This document shows positions 11,957 to 23,569 of a DNA stretch of 64,000 bases, one piece after another. Position numbers and translations under genes: made by a program. This DNA is from Tetrastigma voinierianum (Eukaryota > Streptophyta > Magnoliopsida > Vitales > Vitaceae). Numbering within the stretch: position 1 is the stretch's first letter; each line of letters begins with the position of its first letter. The DNA is taken from contig JAEQBH010001514.1 of the NCBI GenBank assembly GCA_016808115.1, positions 806,001-870,000 of the forward strand, in the 5' to 3' direction. Under the pieces are notes generated by a model that did no database searches, was not told the DNA's origin, and worked only from the letters and a program-made list of their open reading frames with translations.

Positions 11957-11998
<42 letters not shown>
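10086..11998. other. left internal arm of the CACTA-like element
   Basis: AT-rich and mostly without readable genes. A short minus-strand frame near 10290-10405, preceded by a TTTGCAG acceptor-like site, contains SQNTRNHYVKGGD; I do not recognise it. A TA microsatellite (11959-12002) marks the gypsy-1 insertion point. Confidence 0.5.
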
Positions 11999-12006
<8 letters not shown>

Positions 12007-14487
12007 TTGTGAAAATTTTAAATTTAAATTTTATGAAAAGAATGTAAAACGGTAATTTATCGAAAATAGTCAGAAGAAAAGTTGAGATTTTAGATGCCGA
12101 GATGACGAAATGGATTGCGTCGTTGGAGATGAAATGCTTGCGAAATCTGCAGCTATCGGTCGAATTTCGTTTAGTTCGAGGAACGATCGGAGCTTCGCGA
12201 ATTCGAGACAACGGGCGTCGGCGACGCAGTAAATATGTGGGGTGACATGGCAAGCCATGTATCACATTGCATGGAAAAGGCCTATGCATGTAGGACACAT
12301 GGCAAGCCATGTGTCAAAATGAATGTCACTTTTGAAGCCTATATATATGAGGCTCTAATTCAATTCGTAGAGCAGCAAGGAGGAGGAGGATGAGGAGGAG
12401 GAGGAAGGGAAAAGAGAAAGGGAGGAAAAGAAAAGAAAGGAAAGAAGAAAAGAGAAGAAGAAAGGGGAGGAAGAGAGGAAAAAGAAAGAGGAAAAGGAAG
12501 GAGTGTTGCGCGATAAACGGGGCCGGACAACAAGAACTCAAGCCGCTCTGAGGTAGGTTTCCTCCTACTCTGGTTATTTTATGCCTAGGGGCCATGTAAT
12601 GGCCTACGGTTTTCTTCCGGTTTCTGGGTGAATTTGTATGTTGTGTGGTTTGTTTGTGATTGTGTGATGGTGTTGGTTTCATGGGGTTTGGTATCGAAAC
12701 GAACATTGTGTTGGGATAACAAGATCCCAAGCGGAGATAATGACGAGGTGTGCCCAAATTTACGCACACCGCGTAGATCGGGTGCATCAACGAGGACGAC
12801 CATAAATTTCGATCGAACTTCCAGGTTGCACGTTCTTGGACTCTACGAAAAGCACGTTGAGTCTAGAATGTAATAGAATGAAGTGTTCAGTCAAAACGTG
12901 GGCTTCACATTGGGCTGGGTCACGGACAGTTGAGGAATGGTCCGTTCTAGGTTCCGAAACTTATGTTTTTGGAATCGGTTTATATTTGAAATGCTTGGGG
13001 CTGCGTATGGCCTGAGCAGGGAATTGCGTGTTGGATGTTTTGCATGGTATTTACAAAAACTAGACTTTCTAGACTAAGTCCAGATTATTTCCGAGGCTAA
13101 GCATGCATTTGGTTATGGTCGGGAATGGCTAATGTGTTATTGCCATAAATTGAATAACATGCTGAATATGTGAAATTATGTGATATATGTGTGATAAAGA
13201 GCGAAAATAATTATATGCATTGGGTTGTATGACTGACATATTATGTCTCAGGCTGGGAATATGAATTATGGCATTACTTGCCTAAGTAATGGTTGGAATT
13301 ATGTTAATACATGCTTGAATGATGTGTTGACATGAATGAACTGAATGATAAAAAAAATGTAGTGCATGCTTATGTGATGTACTGATTTGAATGTGTAGAA
13401 TATTAACATGACTGCATGTATGTTGATGTTGAACTAAATATATGAAATGTTGTGTGCATTAGACATAAGTGTTCATAACACACACATAGCGTACGGTGTA
13501 GAATGTCCATGTAGAGGTCTTCATACATTGGTCATGGGTTTGAGTGCGAGTGCCGCAATTGCATTACATCGGTGTCTTGATAACACCGCATTATGGAGTG
13601 TGTACATGAGTGCGGTTGTACTGCGTTTGGTGCTTAATCGTGTGGGCTATGGAATGGGACGAAGTCTAATTGAGTTCCACAGTGTTAAATGAAAATGGAA
13701 AACGAATAGTGTCGAGCGTAGCAAGTAGGGGATAGACACCCCCCTTAGGTGAAATGCCTGAAAACCTGGTTAGATAGCGATTCCATAGGCGAAAGCCCGA
13801 AAAATGTCGGAGGATGTAAGAGATCCGTGGTAAGACCCCGGAAAGTTCTGTTGCTCAAAAAGACATGAAACAATTAAATAAATATCACATAGACTACGGG
13901 TTGTGAGATGGGAGTTGGGACTGACTCGGTATTGATTTTCCATTGGCACTTGCATTGGGTAGTGGATCGGAGGTTGACCCGGTACATGGGGCATGTAGAG
14001 TGTCGTCTCATACATGCATGTAGTTTTTTTCCATGATAGGACAACATGTATGCACGGATTGGTTGTTGGTTTAATTGTGAAATGATCATTTGCATGTGCA
14101 CCTAGGTGGGGAGTAGCCCTTGTAGGATTTATCTCTTTGGCGTTAGCTCGCCGTCATTAGGATCCCACTCAAGTACGGGACATGTCTGAACCAAGTCTGG
14201 GCGGGACGCGCTCCTTAGAGGCCGGGATTATGAAGCGGGCGGCTGTGGCCTTGATTCATGTTTTGTGTATATATTAGAGCAGAACTAGTTATAGTATATG
14301 TTTATATTAAGAGTGATGTAAGACTTCTTGGATACATAGAAATGTATGGTTTATGCTTGTATGGATGAGTATGGATGATGGGCCACTATTGGGTGGAATG
14401 CCTTGCTCATGTATGGGTCTCATATGATATGAGACACCTGGTCTCCATGAGTTGTGATGGTCGAAGGATAGGGTTTTAAGAACTCAC
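11999..14487 (+). repeat. gypsy-1 5' LTR
   Basis: Starts TATAAAAC (TGTAAAAC in the partner) and ends near AACTCAC. Shares with the 3' LTR a purine-rich GA tract (about 12370-12510) and long colinear blocks (for example GGTTTCCTCCTACTC near 12555). An extra segment of about 160 bp at 12080-12240 is absent from the 3' LTR. Confidence 0.85.
12243..12349 (+). promoter_or_regulatory. U3 palindromes and TATA box of gypsy-1 5' LTR
   Basis: Two near-palindromes built on ACATGGC-AA-GCCATGT (12243-12261 and 12294-12315; the second has a 10-bp perfect stem) lie just upstream of CCTATATATATGAGG (TATA box about 12339-12349). The same layout recurs in the 3' LTR with four palindromes (23661-23791) and a TATA box at 23819-23829. 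Likely core promoter; the role of the palindromes is inferred. Confidence 0.6.
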
Positions 14488-14500
14488 GGCAGTATCGGGC
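14488..14500 (+). promoter_or_regulatory. gypsy-1 primer-binding site (degenerate)
   Basis: GGCAGTATCGGGC directly after the 5' LTR resembles TGGTATCAGAGC, the site complementary to initiator tRNA-Met. Several bases differ. Confidence 0.45.
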
Positions 14501-14951
14501 GTAGGTACACGAGTACTTAGGGCGAGGGACTTGAGAACTAGGCCATGAGGTCATTAAGGTATAAAGAGCATGTAGCTTGGTATAGCTTGGTGTCGAGCTT
14601 GGGTTAAATTACCTAGTGCTCCCGGGAGGTGATATCGGATCATTGTTTTTTATCAAGGTCTAGGTAGGAGGTTACTTAGGAGTCCATGGGACTGGATTAG
14701 ATCATAGCATGCATTGTGTGTTTTCTTGTTTATGCTTTGATTGTATGTGCGTGATTGTGTGTTACAAATTACGTGAATTATATACGTGGTAGGATGTATA
14801 TAGGAAATGCGAACACTAGGGTTGAGAAACGTAACCTTAGGAGTTCGGGAAATGAACGAATAGATCGGGATATTAGGTCCATTATTAGTTGGCATGTGCG
14901 CTAATAGTTGGACACGAAAATGATTCTAAACTTGCTATTTGACTTGTGTAG

Positions 14952-15950
14952 ATGGCTAGTAAAGGACGGGGGCGTGGAGGTCGTCCACGAGACGATGGCG
15001 TCATACACTTTTTTTATCAATAGGCCGCTCATAGAGGCCATAGAATTATTGCGATAGCCCTTCTTTGCATAAGTGATGCGGCTAGAGGTGAGGAGGTGCC
15101 GGTAACCTCGAAGGTTGAGTATATCGTCATCGTGTTCACGGGAGAAGGGGACCGATGGTAACCGACCATTGGATTCCGTCGGATTGGGAAAGTTCTCCGG
15201 GCTAGGAGGTCCACCTCGGATACTACTCGGATTTATTGGCTTTCATTCTAGCTTGAGGTGGAGTCAGTTTGGTGGGAGTGGAGTCCGACTTCCGGGGACT
15301 TGGAGACTATGACATGGACAGTTTTCGCGGACTATCCATGGGGAAGTACTTTGGAAGCTACGCTAAACATCACGAAGGCCCAAAGAGTTCCTTGTTTGAG
15401 ACAAGGACGGTGATTATACTCGGAAATGCGTGTGGATTCCTGAGTTAGCGCGTTTCGGGGGATGATTATGTAATATACTTGGTTAGGTCGGGGGATTCGA
15501 GGATGGGAGTGAAGTTGTCCATCAGGAACAAGATTGTAGGGCGTAACATACGAGGGATATGGACTCGATGGATCCAGCAGCCTTGATCGTGGGCGAGAAT
15601 TAGATGACACTTGTAGCATTTGGGAGCGGGTGCTAGTGATGGAAGGGGAGCCAAGCTTCTTGGCTGAGAAGAAGCAAAGGATACATTCCACGATGATTTA
15701 GGGCGAGCCCGCGACTGACAAGGCAACCCGGGTCAGGGTTACCGATCAGTGGGTAGATGACATGTTTCCCGCGCCATCGCGGGGGGACACATGAGGTCAG
15801 GCGTCGGGAATCGGGACACCCAGGGTCGGGGGACGCGCAGTGTCGCCAGTCGGGACACGTCGGGCTGTGCCTCTGCGTACGGACCCGAGGAGCGGGTGTT
15901 AGTTTCAGGGTGCGACACGAGCATTGGGTTTTTCACAAACATGCCAAAGG
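14952..15950 (+). pseudogene. gypsy-1 gag remnant
   Basis: Starts with MASKGRGRGGRPRDDG, a basic Gly/Arg-rich N-terminus usual for gypsy gag. Within about 15342-15465 the pieces KYFGSYAKHHEG and IPELARFGG match the retrotransposon gag core. Frameshifts and stops follow throughout; no intact zinc knuckle was found. Confidence 0.6.
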
Positions 15951-16188
15951 GGCCAGAGTATGGGTCGAGGTTGAGGGCAAAGTGTCTGGCCAGGGACTTC
16001 GGGGACTCGGGGGACGTGTCTGTAGTTCTCCATAGGCCCCGAGTGACAGTCGATCCGATTCGGGGTTTGTTTCTACTCTTCGCTATGGGCAAGGGTGTTA
16101 TTTGACTTCAGTGCATGGCATTCCTTTATTCTTTGCATCTTGTGTAGAGAGTATTGGGCTTAGAGGTTGAGACAGCAGGCGATCCCAC

Positions 16189-17460
16189 TTGCATGTGAGT
16201 TCTCCCCTAGGGACTAAGGCGAGAATTGATCGGATATGTCGGGGATGTGAGTTAGAGACCTCCGGGATTCTACTCACAGTGGACCTTCGGGTCATAGACA
16301 TGTCATTGTTCGAGGTCATCCTCGGGATGGGTAGTTGTGACACATCGGGTTGCCATGGGTGTGGCGGTATGGGGATTGTACACCTTGAAGCGGTACTTAT
16401 GTTTGTGTTTCGAGAATAGGCACGATGCATCACCCCATGCGTAATGCGATTCGCCGTAGCGCAGGCGGTTGGCGGGTTGGCTAGCAAGCCTTACCCTAGA
16501 GAACTAGGTGAGACAGATATGAGTCTACCTCGAGTGGTTTGCGAGTACGAGGATGTTTTTTCGGATGAGTTACCAGGATTACCTCCACCGAGGGATGTAG
16601 ACTTCCACATTGAATTGCATTCTAGTATGTCGCCCATTTCTATGACTCCGCATAAGATAGCGTCGGTTGAGTTGTAAGAGCTCAAGGTCGAATCACGGGG
16701 TTCTTTGGGCGAAGGGTTTCATTAGGCCAAAGCACTTCACCATGGGCGCTCGATTCTATTGCGAAGAAGAAGGATAAGACCCTTGTTATGCATGGAGTGC
16801 GAGCAGGTTGAACAGGGTTACAATCAAGAATCGATATCCATTACTGAGGATTAATGACTTGTTTGATCAGCTGAGAGGGGCACAAGTCTATTCCAAGATG
16901 GACCTTCGCACTAGTTACAATCAGTTCAAAGTTAGGGAGGCAGACATCCCTAAGACAGCGTTCAGAACGCGGTATGGGCACTTCGAGTCTACGGTGATGC
17001 CCTTTGGATTGACGAATGCACCGACAACATTCATGGACCTCATGAATAGGGTGTTCTAGCCCTATTTAGATCAGTTTGTGGTGGTCTTTGTTGATAACAT
17101 CTTGATCTACTCCCATTCGAAGGTGGAGCATGAGGATCACTTGAGAATCATACTACAGCTTTTGAGGGATCATCAATTGTATGCCAAGTTCAGTTAGTGT
17201 GAGTTTGAAAAACTGCGAGGTGGGTTTCTAGCAGGACACGTGGTGTCGGCTTTAGGCGTCCAATGGACCACAGGAAGGTTAAGGTTGTGATGAGTTGGGA
17301 GAGGCAGAAGTTGAATGCCGAGATCACGTGGTTCTTGGGATTGGCGGGGTATTATAGGAAGTGTATAGAGAGGATTTCTCATTGCGCGGCACCTATGAGA
17401 TTGACCCGAAAGAAGGTCAAGTTTGTATAGGATGACTCATGTGACGGCGTTCGGGGAATT
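16189..17460 (+). pseudogene. gypsy-1 protease and reverse transcriptase remnant
   Basis: Protease end: GCELETSGILL and VILGMG (16240-16335). Reverse transcriptase: YEDVFSDELPGLPP (about 16540-16590), RVTIKNRYPLLRINDLFDQL (from 16814), FGLTNAPTTFMDLMNRVF then a stop at 17057, PYLDQFVVVFVDNILIY. The catalytic pair is Asp-Asn (17093-17098) instead of Asp-Asp, so the enzyme would be inactive even if the frame were repaired. Confidence 0.82.
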
Positions 17461-17479
17461 AAAGAGAGGATGCTTGCCG

Positions 17480-17870
17480 GCTCCTATTCTAGTCGGAAGG
17501 GACAGAGTACACAGTGTCTTGTGATGCTTCGAAGACCGGGCGGGATGTGTTACGTGCGGTCTGGAAGTTGTGGCTTATGGTTCTCGGCAGTTGAAGAATC
17601 ACGAGCAGAATTACCCCACGCATGACATGGAGTTGGCAGCCGTAGTCTTCGCCTTGAAGATTTGGCGCCACTACTTATATGGTGAGCAGTTCGAGGTGTT
17701 TTTCGGACCCGCAAAGAGTCACAAATACATCTTCACGGCGAGACCTCGACATGAGCGATTAATGAGTGGATGGGTTTTGGAAGATTACGACTTCACTTTG
17801 CATTACCATCTTGGTAAGGCAAATGTGGTGGCTAATGCACTCAGTCGAAAGTCACGGGGAGTACTGGCTA
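17480..17870 (+). pseudogene. gypsy-1 RNase H remnant
   Basis: Contains AYGSRQLKNHEQNYPTHDME, AAVVFALKIWRHYLYGEQF, YDFTLHYHLGKANVV and NALSRKS in one long frame (17570-18002), matching the gypsy RNase H that removes template RNA. The first part is shifted out of frame. Confidence 0.82.
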
Positions 17871-18049
17871 GTATAGCTTCTCGGGAGTGGCGGATGCTCG
17901 AGATAGTAGGGCAGTTCAGACTACAGTACGATGAGCAGGCTCAGGGTACCTTGCAGAGTCTAATGGCTACGCCGTCTCTACTGAGTAGAGTGATAGAGTC
18001 CTAGGAGCAAGACGTAGAGCTAGTGTCGTCAAAGGACCAGAAATGCCGA

Positions 18050-19153
18050 TCGATGCAGGACAAAGGCCGGGCATTTCACACGGATGGTAGTCTTGATTAT
18101 AGGGAAGAGTTGGTCCGGTCGGCCAGTTTGAGGGAGATCCTCGGGGAGTTCCATTGATCCCGATTCGGCTGTGCATCGGATAGCCGCGAAGATGTATCGT
18201 GACCTTCATCGCCCGATGTGCAGGCCCGGGATGAAGAGAGGCATGTGGGAGATTTTATCACGACGATGTCTCACGTGTTTGCTTGAGTTAAGGCTGAGCT
18301 GGTCTGAGGCTACTTTAGCCATTGGAGATAACGGAGTGGAAGTGGGAGCACATCACGATGGACTTTGTGACTCACTTGCCACGGACATTGCGAAAGCATG
18401 ATGCAGTGTGGGTTATAGTAGACCAACTCACCAAGTCGGCACATTTTTTGGCCGTGCGGATGACCCCTTCACTGCTTGAAGTGCGGGTTGTATATCACGG
18501 GGAGATAATGCTGCAGTTTGCATGGAGTGTCAGTCTCCATAGTATCGGATCGGGATCCTTGATTTATGGCTCAGTTTTGGAAGAGTTTCCAGAAGGCCAT
18601 GGGGACTGGCCCCATCGATGAGTATGGCTTTTCATCCTGGCTGGATGGTCAATCGGAGCGGGTTATTCGATTTTAGAAGAGGGCATCTTTGAGCTTGCAT
18701 CCTGGATCTCAAGGGTAGCTGGGAGGAGCACTTTCCCTTGGTAGAGTTCGCTTACAATAACAATTATTAGGCGATTATTCAGATGGCGTCCTATGAGGCT
18801 CTCTATGGGAGGCCATGTCGATCACTGATATGTTGGATAGAGGTGGGAGAGAGCTCCATCACTGATCTAGATTTGATTGGAGACACCTTAGAGAAGGTGG
18901 ATATGATCCGAAAGTGTCTCCTTACTGCTCGAGGTAGGTGCTCATGTCTTCTTGAAGGTGATGCTTAAGAGAGGAGTGATCAGATTCGACAAACGAGGGA
19001 AGCTGTACCGAGGTACATAGGTACATTGGACCCTTTGAGGTACTCGAGAGGGTGGGCACGGTTGTGTATCGGTTAACATTGCCACTGAGTTTGTCGAGCG
19101 TTCATGAGGTGTTTCACGTCTCTATGCTCCGGAAGTACACTCCAGATCTAACT
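18050..19153 (+). pseudogene. gypsy-1 integrase remnant, N-terminal and core parts
   Basis: Pieces in order: KMYRDLHRP and CLTC of the zinc-binding region (18190-18285), WEHITMDFVTHLPRTL and VDQLTKSAHFLAVRM of the core (18340-18465), EFAYNNNY (about 18745), YEALYGRPCRS (18787-18820), then SSVHEVFHVSMLRKYT close to the break. The frame stops at 19153 where the solo LTR begins; the C-terminal part resumes at 23259. Confidence 0.8.
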
Positions 19154-20848
19154 TGTAACATCCCGAAATATACCCTAATCATTTTCGACATGTTTAGGGT
19201 ATTTTGTAAGCAAAATTTGAATGTTTAGTAATTGAAATGCGAAACATGGAAATTAGAAACCCGGAGATTTTATAAGAATTAAGGACAAAATTGTAATTTG
19301 TCTAAAAAGGGGCTTAAAAGTCATATTTGATGAGAATAGAGGCCCAAATAAAATAATGGGAAGTTGTAATTCAAATAGTCAAAAGTTGGAGGACCAAAAA
19401 GCAAATAAAGAAACTTAACCCAAATTTGGGTTTTGAGAATAAACATGGCCCTAAGGAAGATGGGATTTAAGACCAAGTTGGTCTCCAAAGAGCAAAAAAG
19501 AACAAACCGTAGAGGGAGAGAGAAGAGAAGGAAGAAGAGGGAAGAGGAAAGAGAGGAGAAGAAGAGAAGCCCAGTAGTATGGAAACTAACCTTGAGCATG
19601 GATTCCACAGTATGAATCATATGAATTTTTTCATGCAATTGTATGGATCACATGGATTTCTTGTATAGATACATGTTTTTTTAGGTTATGGGTTGTAAGA
19701 AACCTAACCACAAGAATAAATTCTTATGGGATCAGTATGGAATCCTCATGCTGAGGTTGGATTCATGGTTTAAGTTCAAGTAATTGGAGTTGGGGTTTTA
19801 GAATAAGCCCTAACAAATCTTGTAGTTTGTGTAGGTTATGACCCATATTAGAGTTGTTTGGGAGTACTCATGAAAGGTTTTTGAAAAAAACATATGTATT
19901 GAAAGATGATTTGAGGAAAATAGAGGTTATAAGATGAATATGAAGTTCTAAACCACCATTTCAAGATGAATTTGGAGTGGTTTTGATGTGTATATGGAGT
20001 AATGAGTTGATTTGGATATCAACATATGGAAAAATGGAAGAAAAGCCCATTACGGGCAAAATTCGAACACATGTACGGTCTGGTCGGGCTATGCTGGGAG
20101 TACATGCCAGTCATTTGTTTTCTATTACGACCGGTCGTATTTTGTATGCTTGCTCGTTCGATCCGATTTGAGTGATTAAGGATTCTTTGGATTAAAAGCG
20201 GACTTAAGGAAGACAAACATATAGAAATAGGCATCGTCAAATTTTGAATCTAAGTGGCCCATAAATTCACTCAAAATGGGGCTATGGGCAAGCCAAATTC
20301 TGCTGCAGTTTTGATCATAGAGTAGTCCGGGTTGTTTCGGACGTAACTTGAGTTTCGGTGCTCCGATTTCGGTGATTCTAGTTGGAGGAGAACCCTAGGA
20401 ACCTTAGCTTTAAATTAATTCAAATAAACAAGGTCAGGTATGAAGTTAAGCCTCCTGAAAAAAATAAGAAATTCAGACGGTTCCTAGTGTAATCCGGGTA
20501 AACCGACTAGTTTGGCATGAAAATGCCATAATTTTCGTTCGGGTGATTCAATTGGATTGATTCCAATTTCTAAGAAAAGTAGATGCATTGAGGGACAAGA
20601 ATACATGAACGATGTGTGAATACATCAGTATTCCTGTATAAGTATATGAAATGCAATATGTATAGATATGTTCATGAAACATGAATTTGGTATGAAACAT
20701 GAAAATGAACTGAAAATGAACATGAACATGAATATGGAAGGTAATATGTCATGATCACAGAATGTGATTAAGAAAGGTTATAAGTTCTGAAAGACATATG
20801 ACAGTATGACTACCTAGGACCAAAGAATGAATGAGTCGGCGTTAAGTT

Positions 20849-22160
20849 AGTACTTGGTACTCACGATTAGTGCTCAGGCACTCTGATTAGTACTTGGTAC
20901 TCACGGTAGTGCTAAGGCACTCTACGATTCGATTAGTGCTACGACACTCCTGATTAGTACTTCGGTGCTCCTGATTAGTGTTACGGCACTCATGTTTAGT
21001 ACTTCGGTACTCCTGCTTTGTGCTACGGCACCTCGATGCTTGTCATGCCTTCGAGATTGCACTTATTGTCTTCACGTCGTACTCACTTCTTATGATTGGT
21101 GCGGTAGTCAAGCAGTTATATGATAAGACTACGAATAAAGAATAAGAGTAAAGATACGAATGTATTTACGTATAAGTTACGCCCAGTACCTAGGGGTACT
21201 CCACATGCATCTGATTAAGTTACATGTACCAAAGTACTCCTGTATCTGATTAAGTTCTGTGGTACCTACGGGTACTCCTGTATCTGATTAAGTTCAGTAG
21301 TACCTACGGGTACTCTCGTATCGGTAAAACAAGTATAAGTCCAGTAGTACCTACGGGTACTCCCGTATCGGTAAAATAAGTATAAGTCCAGTAGTACCTA
21401 CGGGTACTCCGTATCGATAAAATAAGTATAAGTTACGTAGTACCCTCACAGTACTCCGATGTCGATGAAACAAGTATATGCTACGTAAGACAAGTATAAA
21501 GATCCGAGAAATACAGAATAAGTATAGAATCTTGTAGTACCCTCACGAATTACCTACGTATAATAATTTGTTACTAGCCAGTACCCACCATGGGTACTTT
21601 TGTACGACAAAATGTTTTGTAGTACCTCACGGGTATACGTATCAGAAATCTGAGGTAGCTCTGCCAGCCAAGTATAAGTTCCGTAAGACCGATTATACAT
21701 GTTCACGTAATCCAAGAATAAGATCTGAAATACAAGAATCAGATTCGAAATAAAATAAGCTCCGTAATACCAGTATAAGAACTGTAAGACAAGGATATGC
21801 TCTGTAGTACAAGTCTGAGGAATACAATGTATCTCTGTATAAATATAGTTAAAAGTACCTACGGGTACTCATTATCACGATTAATTTACGTAGTACCTCT
21901 GGTACTTCTTTATACGATTAATCTCTGTGGCACCTACGGGTATCTCGTATAAGCCCAGGATAAGGATAAACTCGATGGTACCCCTACGGGTACTCCTAGA
22001 TATGAGTATAAGATAAGTTTGATATAAGCACGAGTGTGCGTCTCTTGGGAACATTTGAGCAGGTAGTACTTACGGGTGCTCGTATAAGAATAAGTTCCGC
22101 CCAATACCGGTATATACGTTCCATTAATATCTACGTAGTACCTACGGGTACCTCCAAATA
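20849..22160 (+). repeat. tandem array of short inverted repeats with TNCG centres
   Basis: Two adjoining sub-arrays. 20849-21032: units of about 21-24 bp such as AGTAC-TTCG-GTACT (20998-21011) and GTGC-TACG-GCAC (21020-21031). 21185-22160: units near 47 bp with AGTACC-TACG-GGTACT (starts at 21299, 21346, 21393, then 21854 and 22137). As RNA most would be hairpins closed by C(UNCG)G. Some units are degenerate or have other loops. Confidence 0.8.
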
Positions 22161-22383
22161 AAGTACCAATCTACGTAGCAAGTCTGGAGTCCTATGGTAT
22201 AAGTATGAGCTTTGAGTATGCAGGGTATTTCGTTATAGCGTAAAATTTATGTAGCTCTGCAGGAGATACGAACCGGTATAAGATAGATAGAAGTATGAGT
22301 ACGTGATAAGTACCTCCGTCTAAGTATATGTATAAGTTCAGTACCGTTTATAAGGAATCCGAGACAAGTATCAGTATAAGTTC

Positions 22384-22384
<1 letters not shown>

Positions 22385-22475
<91 letters not shown>

Positions 22476-22476
22476 T

Positions 22477-22523
<47 letters not shown>
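22385..22523. repeat. TA microsatellite, about 138 bp
   Basis: Near-pure TA run broken once by ACTCTTA at about 22475. Lies inside the solo LTR. It produces spurious YIYIYI frames on both strands. Confidence 0.95.
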
Positions 22524-22527
<4 letters not shown>

Positions 22528-23258
22528 CATTTGGAACTTTGAATAAGTATCGTGCGATGCAAAAATAAGTATGTATTCCTACGGAGATCGAAATAAATTA
22601 TAAGCGAGATAAGTATAAGTCATGTATAAGCTCGATACGACATATGAGAAACATGATTAAGAATAAGCATGAGTCTGCTATGATTATAAGATCCAAATAA
22701 GGATAAGTCTGCCATAAGAGTAATTCCTGAGTAAGTATAAGATCTTTATAAGTATAAGTTCGATCACGAAGTAGACGAGATTTGAACAAAGGTTAAGTTT
22801 ATTCTGAAAAATTATGTATGTAAATATGTGATATGAATTCCTGAAGATTCCGATATCTGTTATTGTTATTTGTTATTTGTGTTTCTGTATAAGATATGTT
22901 TCCCACTAAGCGTAAAGCCGCGGTTTTAAATCCGTGTAGGTCTGAAGAGAGCGTCGGCAAACATCCGCGCTCTGACTAGGCCCGACACGCGTAAGGGTTC
23001 CTTTACATGTAGGTTCCATGCTTTGATTTGTAAATGTAAAAGTACAGTTTTGTATTTGTAAATGGGACTCGGTAAATGTGTATAGATTTTGATGGACACC
23101 ACTCCGGTGGTAGTTCTTTTGATATTTTGATTTTGTTATAAGATGTGGGGCCGCTACCTGGTACGGTCGAGTTTAAAAAAAAAGGTCTAGTATGGTCGCT
23201 TTTGAACTCGGTTCGGATCACTTGTCGGGTGGATCGGGAACGAGGGTGTGACATAACT

Positions 23259-23490
23259 GCTATAGTTGATTAGGCGGCTTGTTATTGATGCGGATGGGAC
23301 CTTGTGAGGAGGGACAGTCGCATTATCATGGATAGGCGAGGCGGGTTTTGCGTGGCAGGACCGTGGGGCTTATGAGGTGTTGTGGCGGCCAGGAGTCGAG
23401 GAGCGTATGGGACGTGAGGGACATCGTGCGCTCCAACTATCCCTTCTTGTTCGACGGGGAAGGTGCGTTTTCCAATCATTAATGTTTTAA
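23259..23490 (+). pseudogene. gypsy-1 polyprotein C-terminus after the solo LTR
   Basis: Resumes the polyprotein directly after the TAACT duplication. The pieces VLWR and GVEER in one frame, with other parts in shifted frames, match the region after integrase in Tekay-type elements. Many frame breaks. Confidence 0.55.
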
Positions 23491-23556
23491 ATGATTGTTT
23501 CATATGCATGTGTTTGAATGTGTATGTATGCGAAAATTTTGGGACGAAATTATTTT

Positions 23557-23569
23557 AAGGGGGGGAGAG
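23557..23569 (+). other. gypsy-1 polypurine tract
   Basis: AAGGGGGGGAGAG ends exactly one base before the TG of the 3' LTR, the expected place for the plus-strand primer. Confidence 0.85.

Larger units (their letters stand above)
19154..23253 (+). mobile_element. solo LTR, 4.1 kb, inserted in gypsy-1 integrase
   Basis: Begins TGTAACATCCCG, ends GGGTGTGACA, and is flanked by a perfect 5-bp duplication TAACT (19149-19153, 23254-23258). Joining the flanks restores colinear gypsy polyprotein C-terminal similarity. No gag-pol domain is recognisable inside, so a solo LTR left by LTR-LTR recombination is the simplest reading. Internal blocks match, inverted, the element at 53153-56074. Confidence 0.85.

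Noticed and set aside
12326..12803. Overlapping frames of 72-154 codons on the minus strand
   Set aside because: Antisense of the gypsy-1 LTR purine tract and downstream LTR; no homology recognised and not conserved in the 3' LTR.
15332..16092. Minus-strand frames over gypsy-1 gag
   Set aside because: Shadows of the GC-rich gag region; only the plus strand shows retrotransposon gag similarity.
19433..19615. Basic frame RREKRRKKREEE in the solo LTR
   Set aside because: Low-complexity GA tract, no conserved features.
22328..22546. Frames reading YIYIYI on both strands
   Set aside because: Translation of a TA microsatellite.
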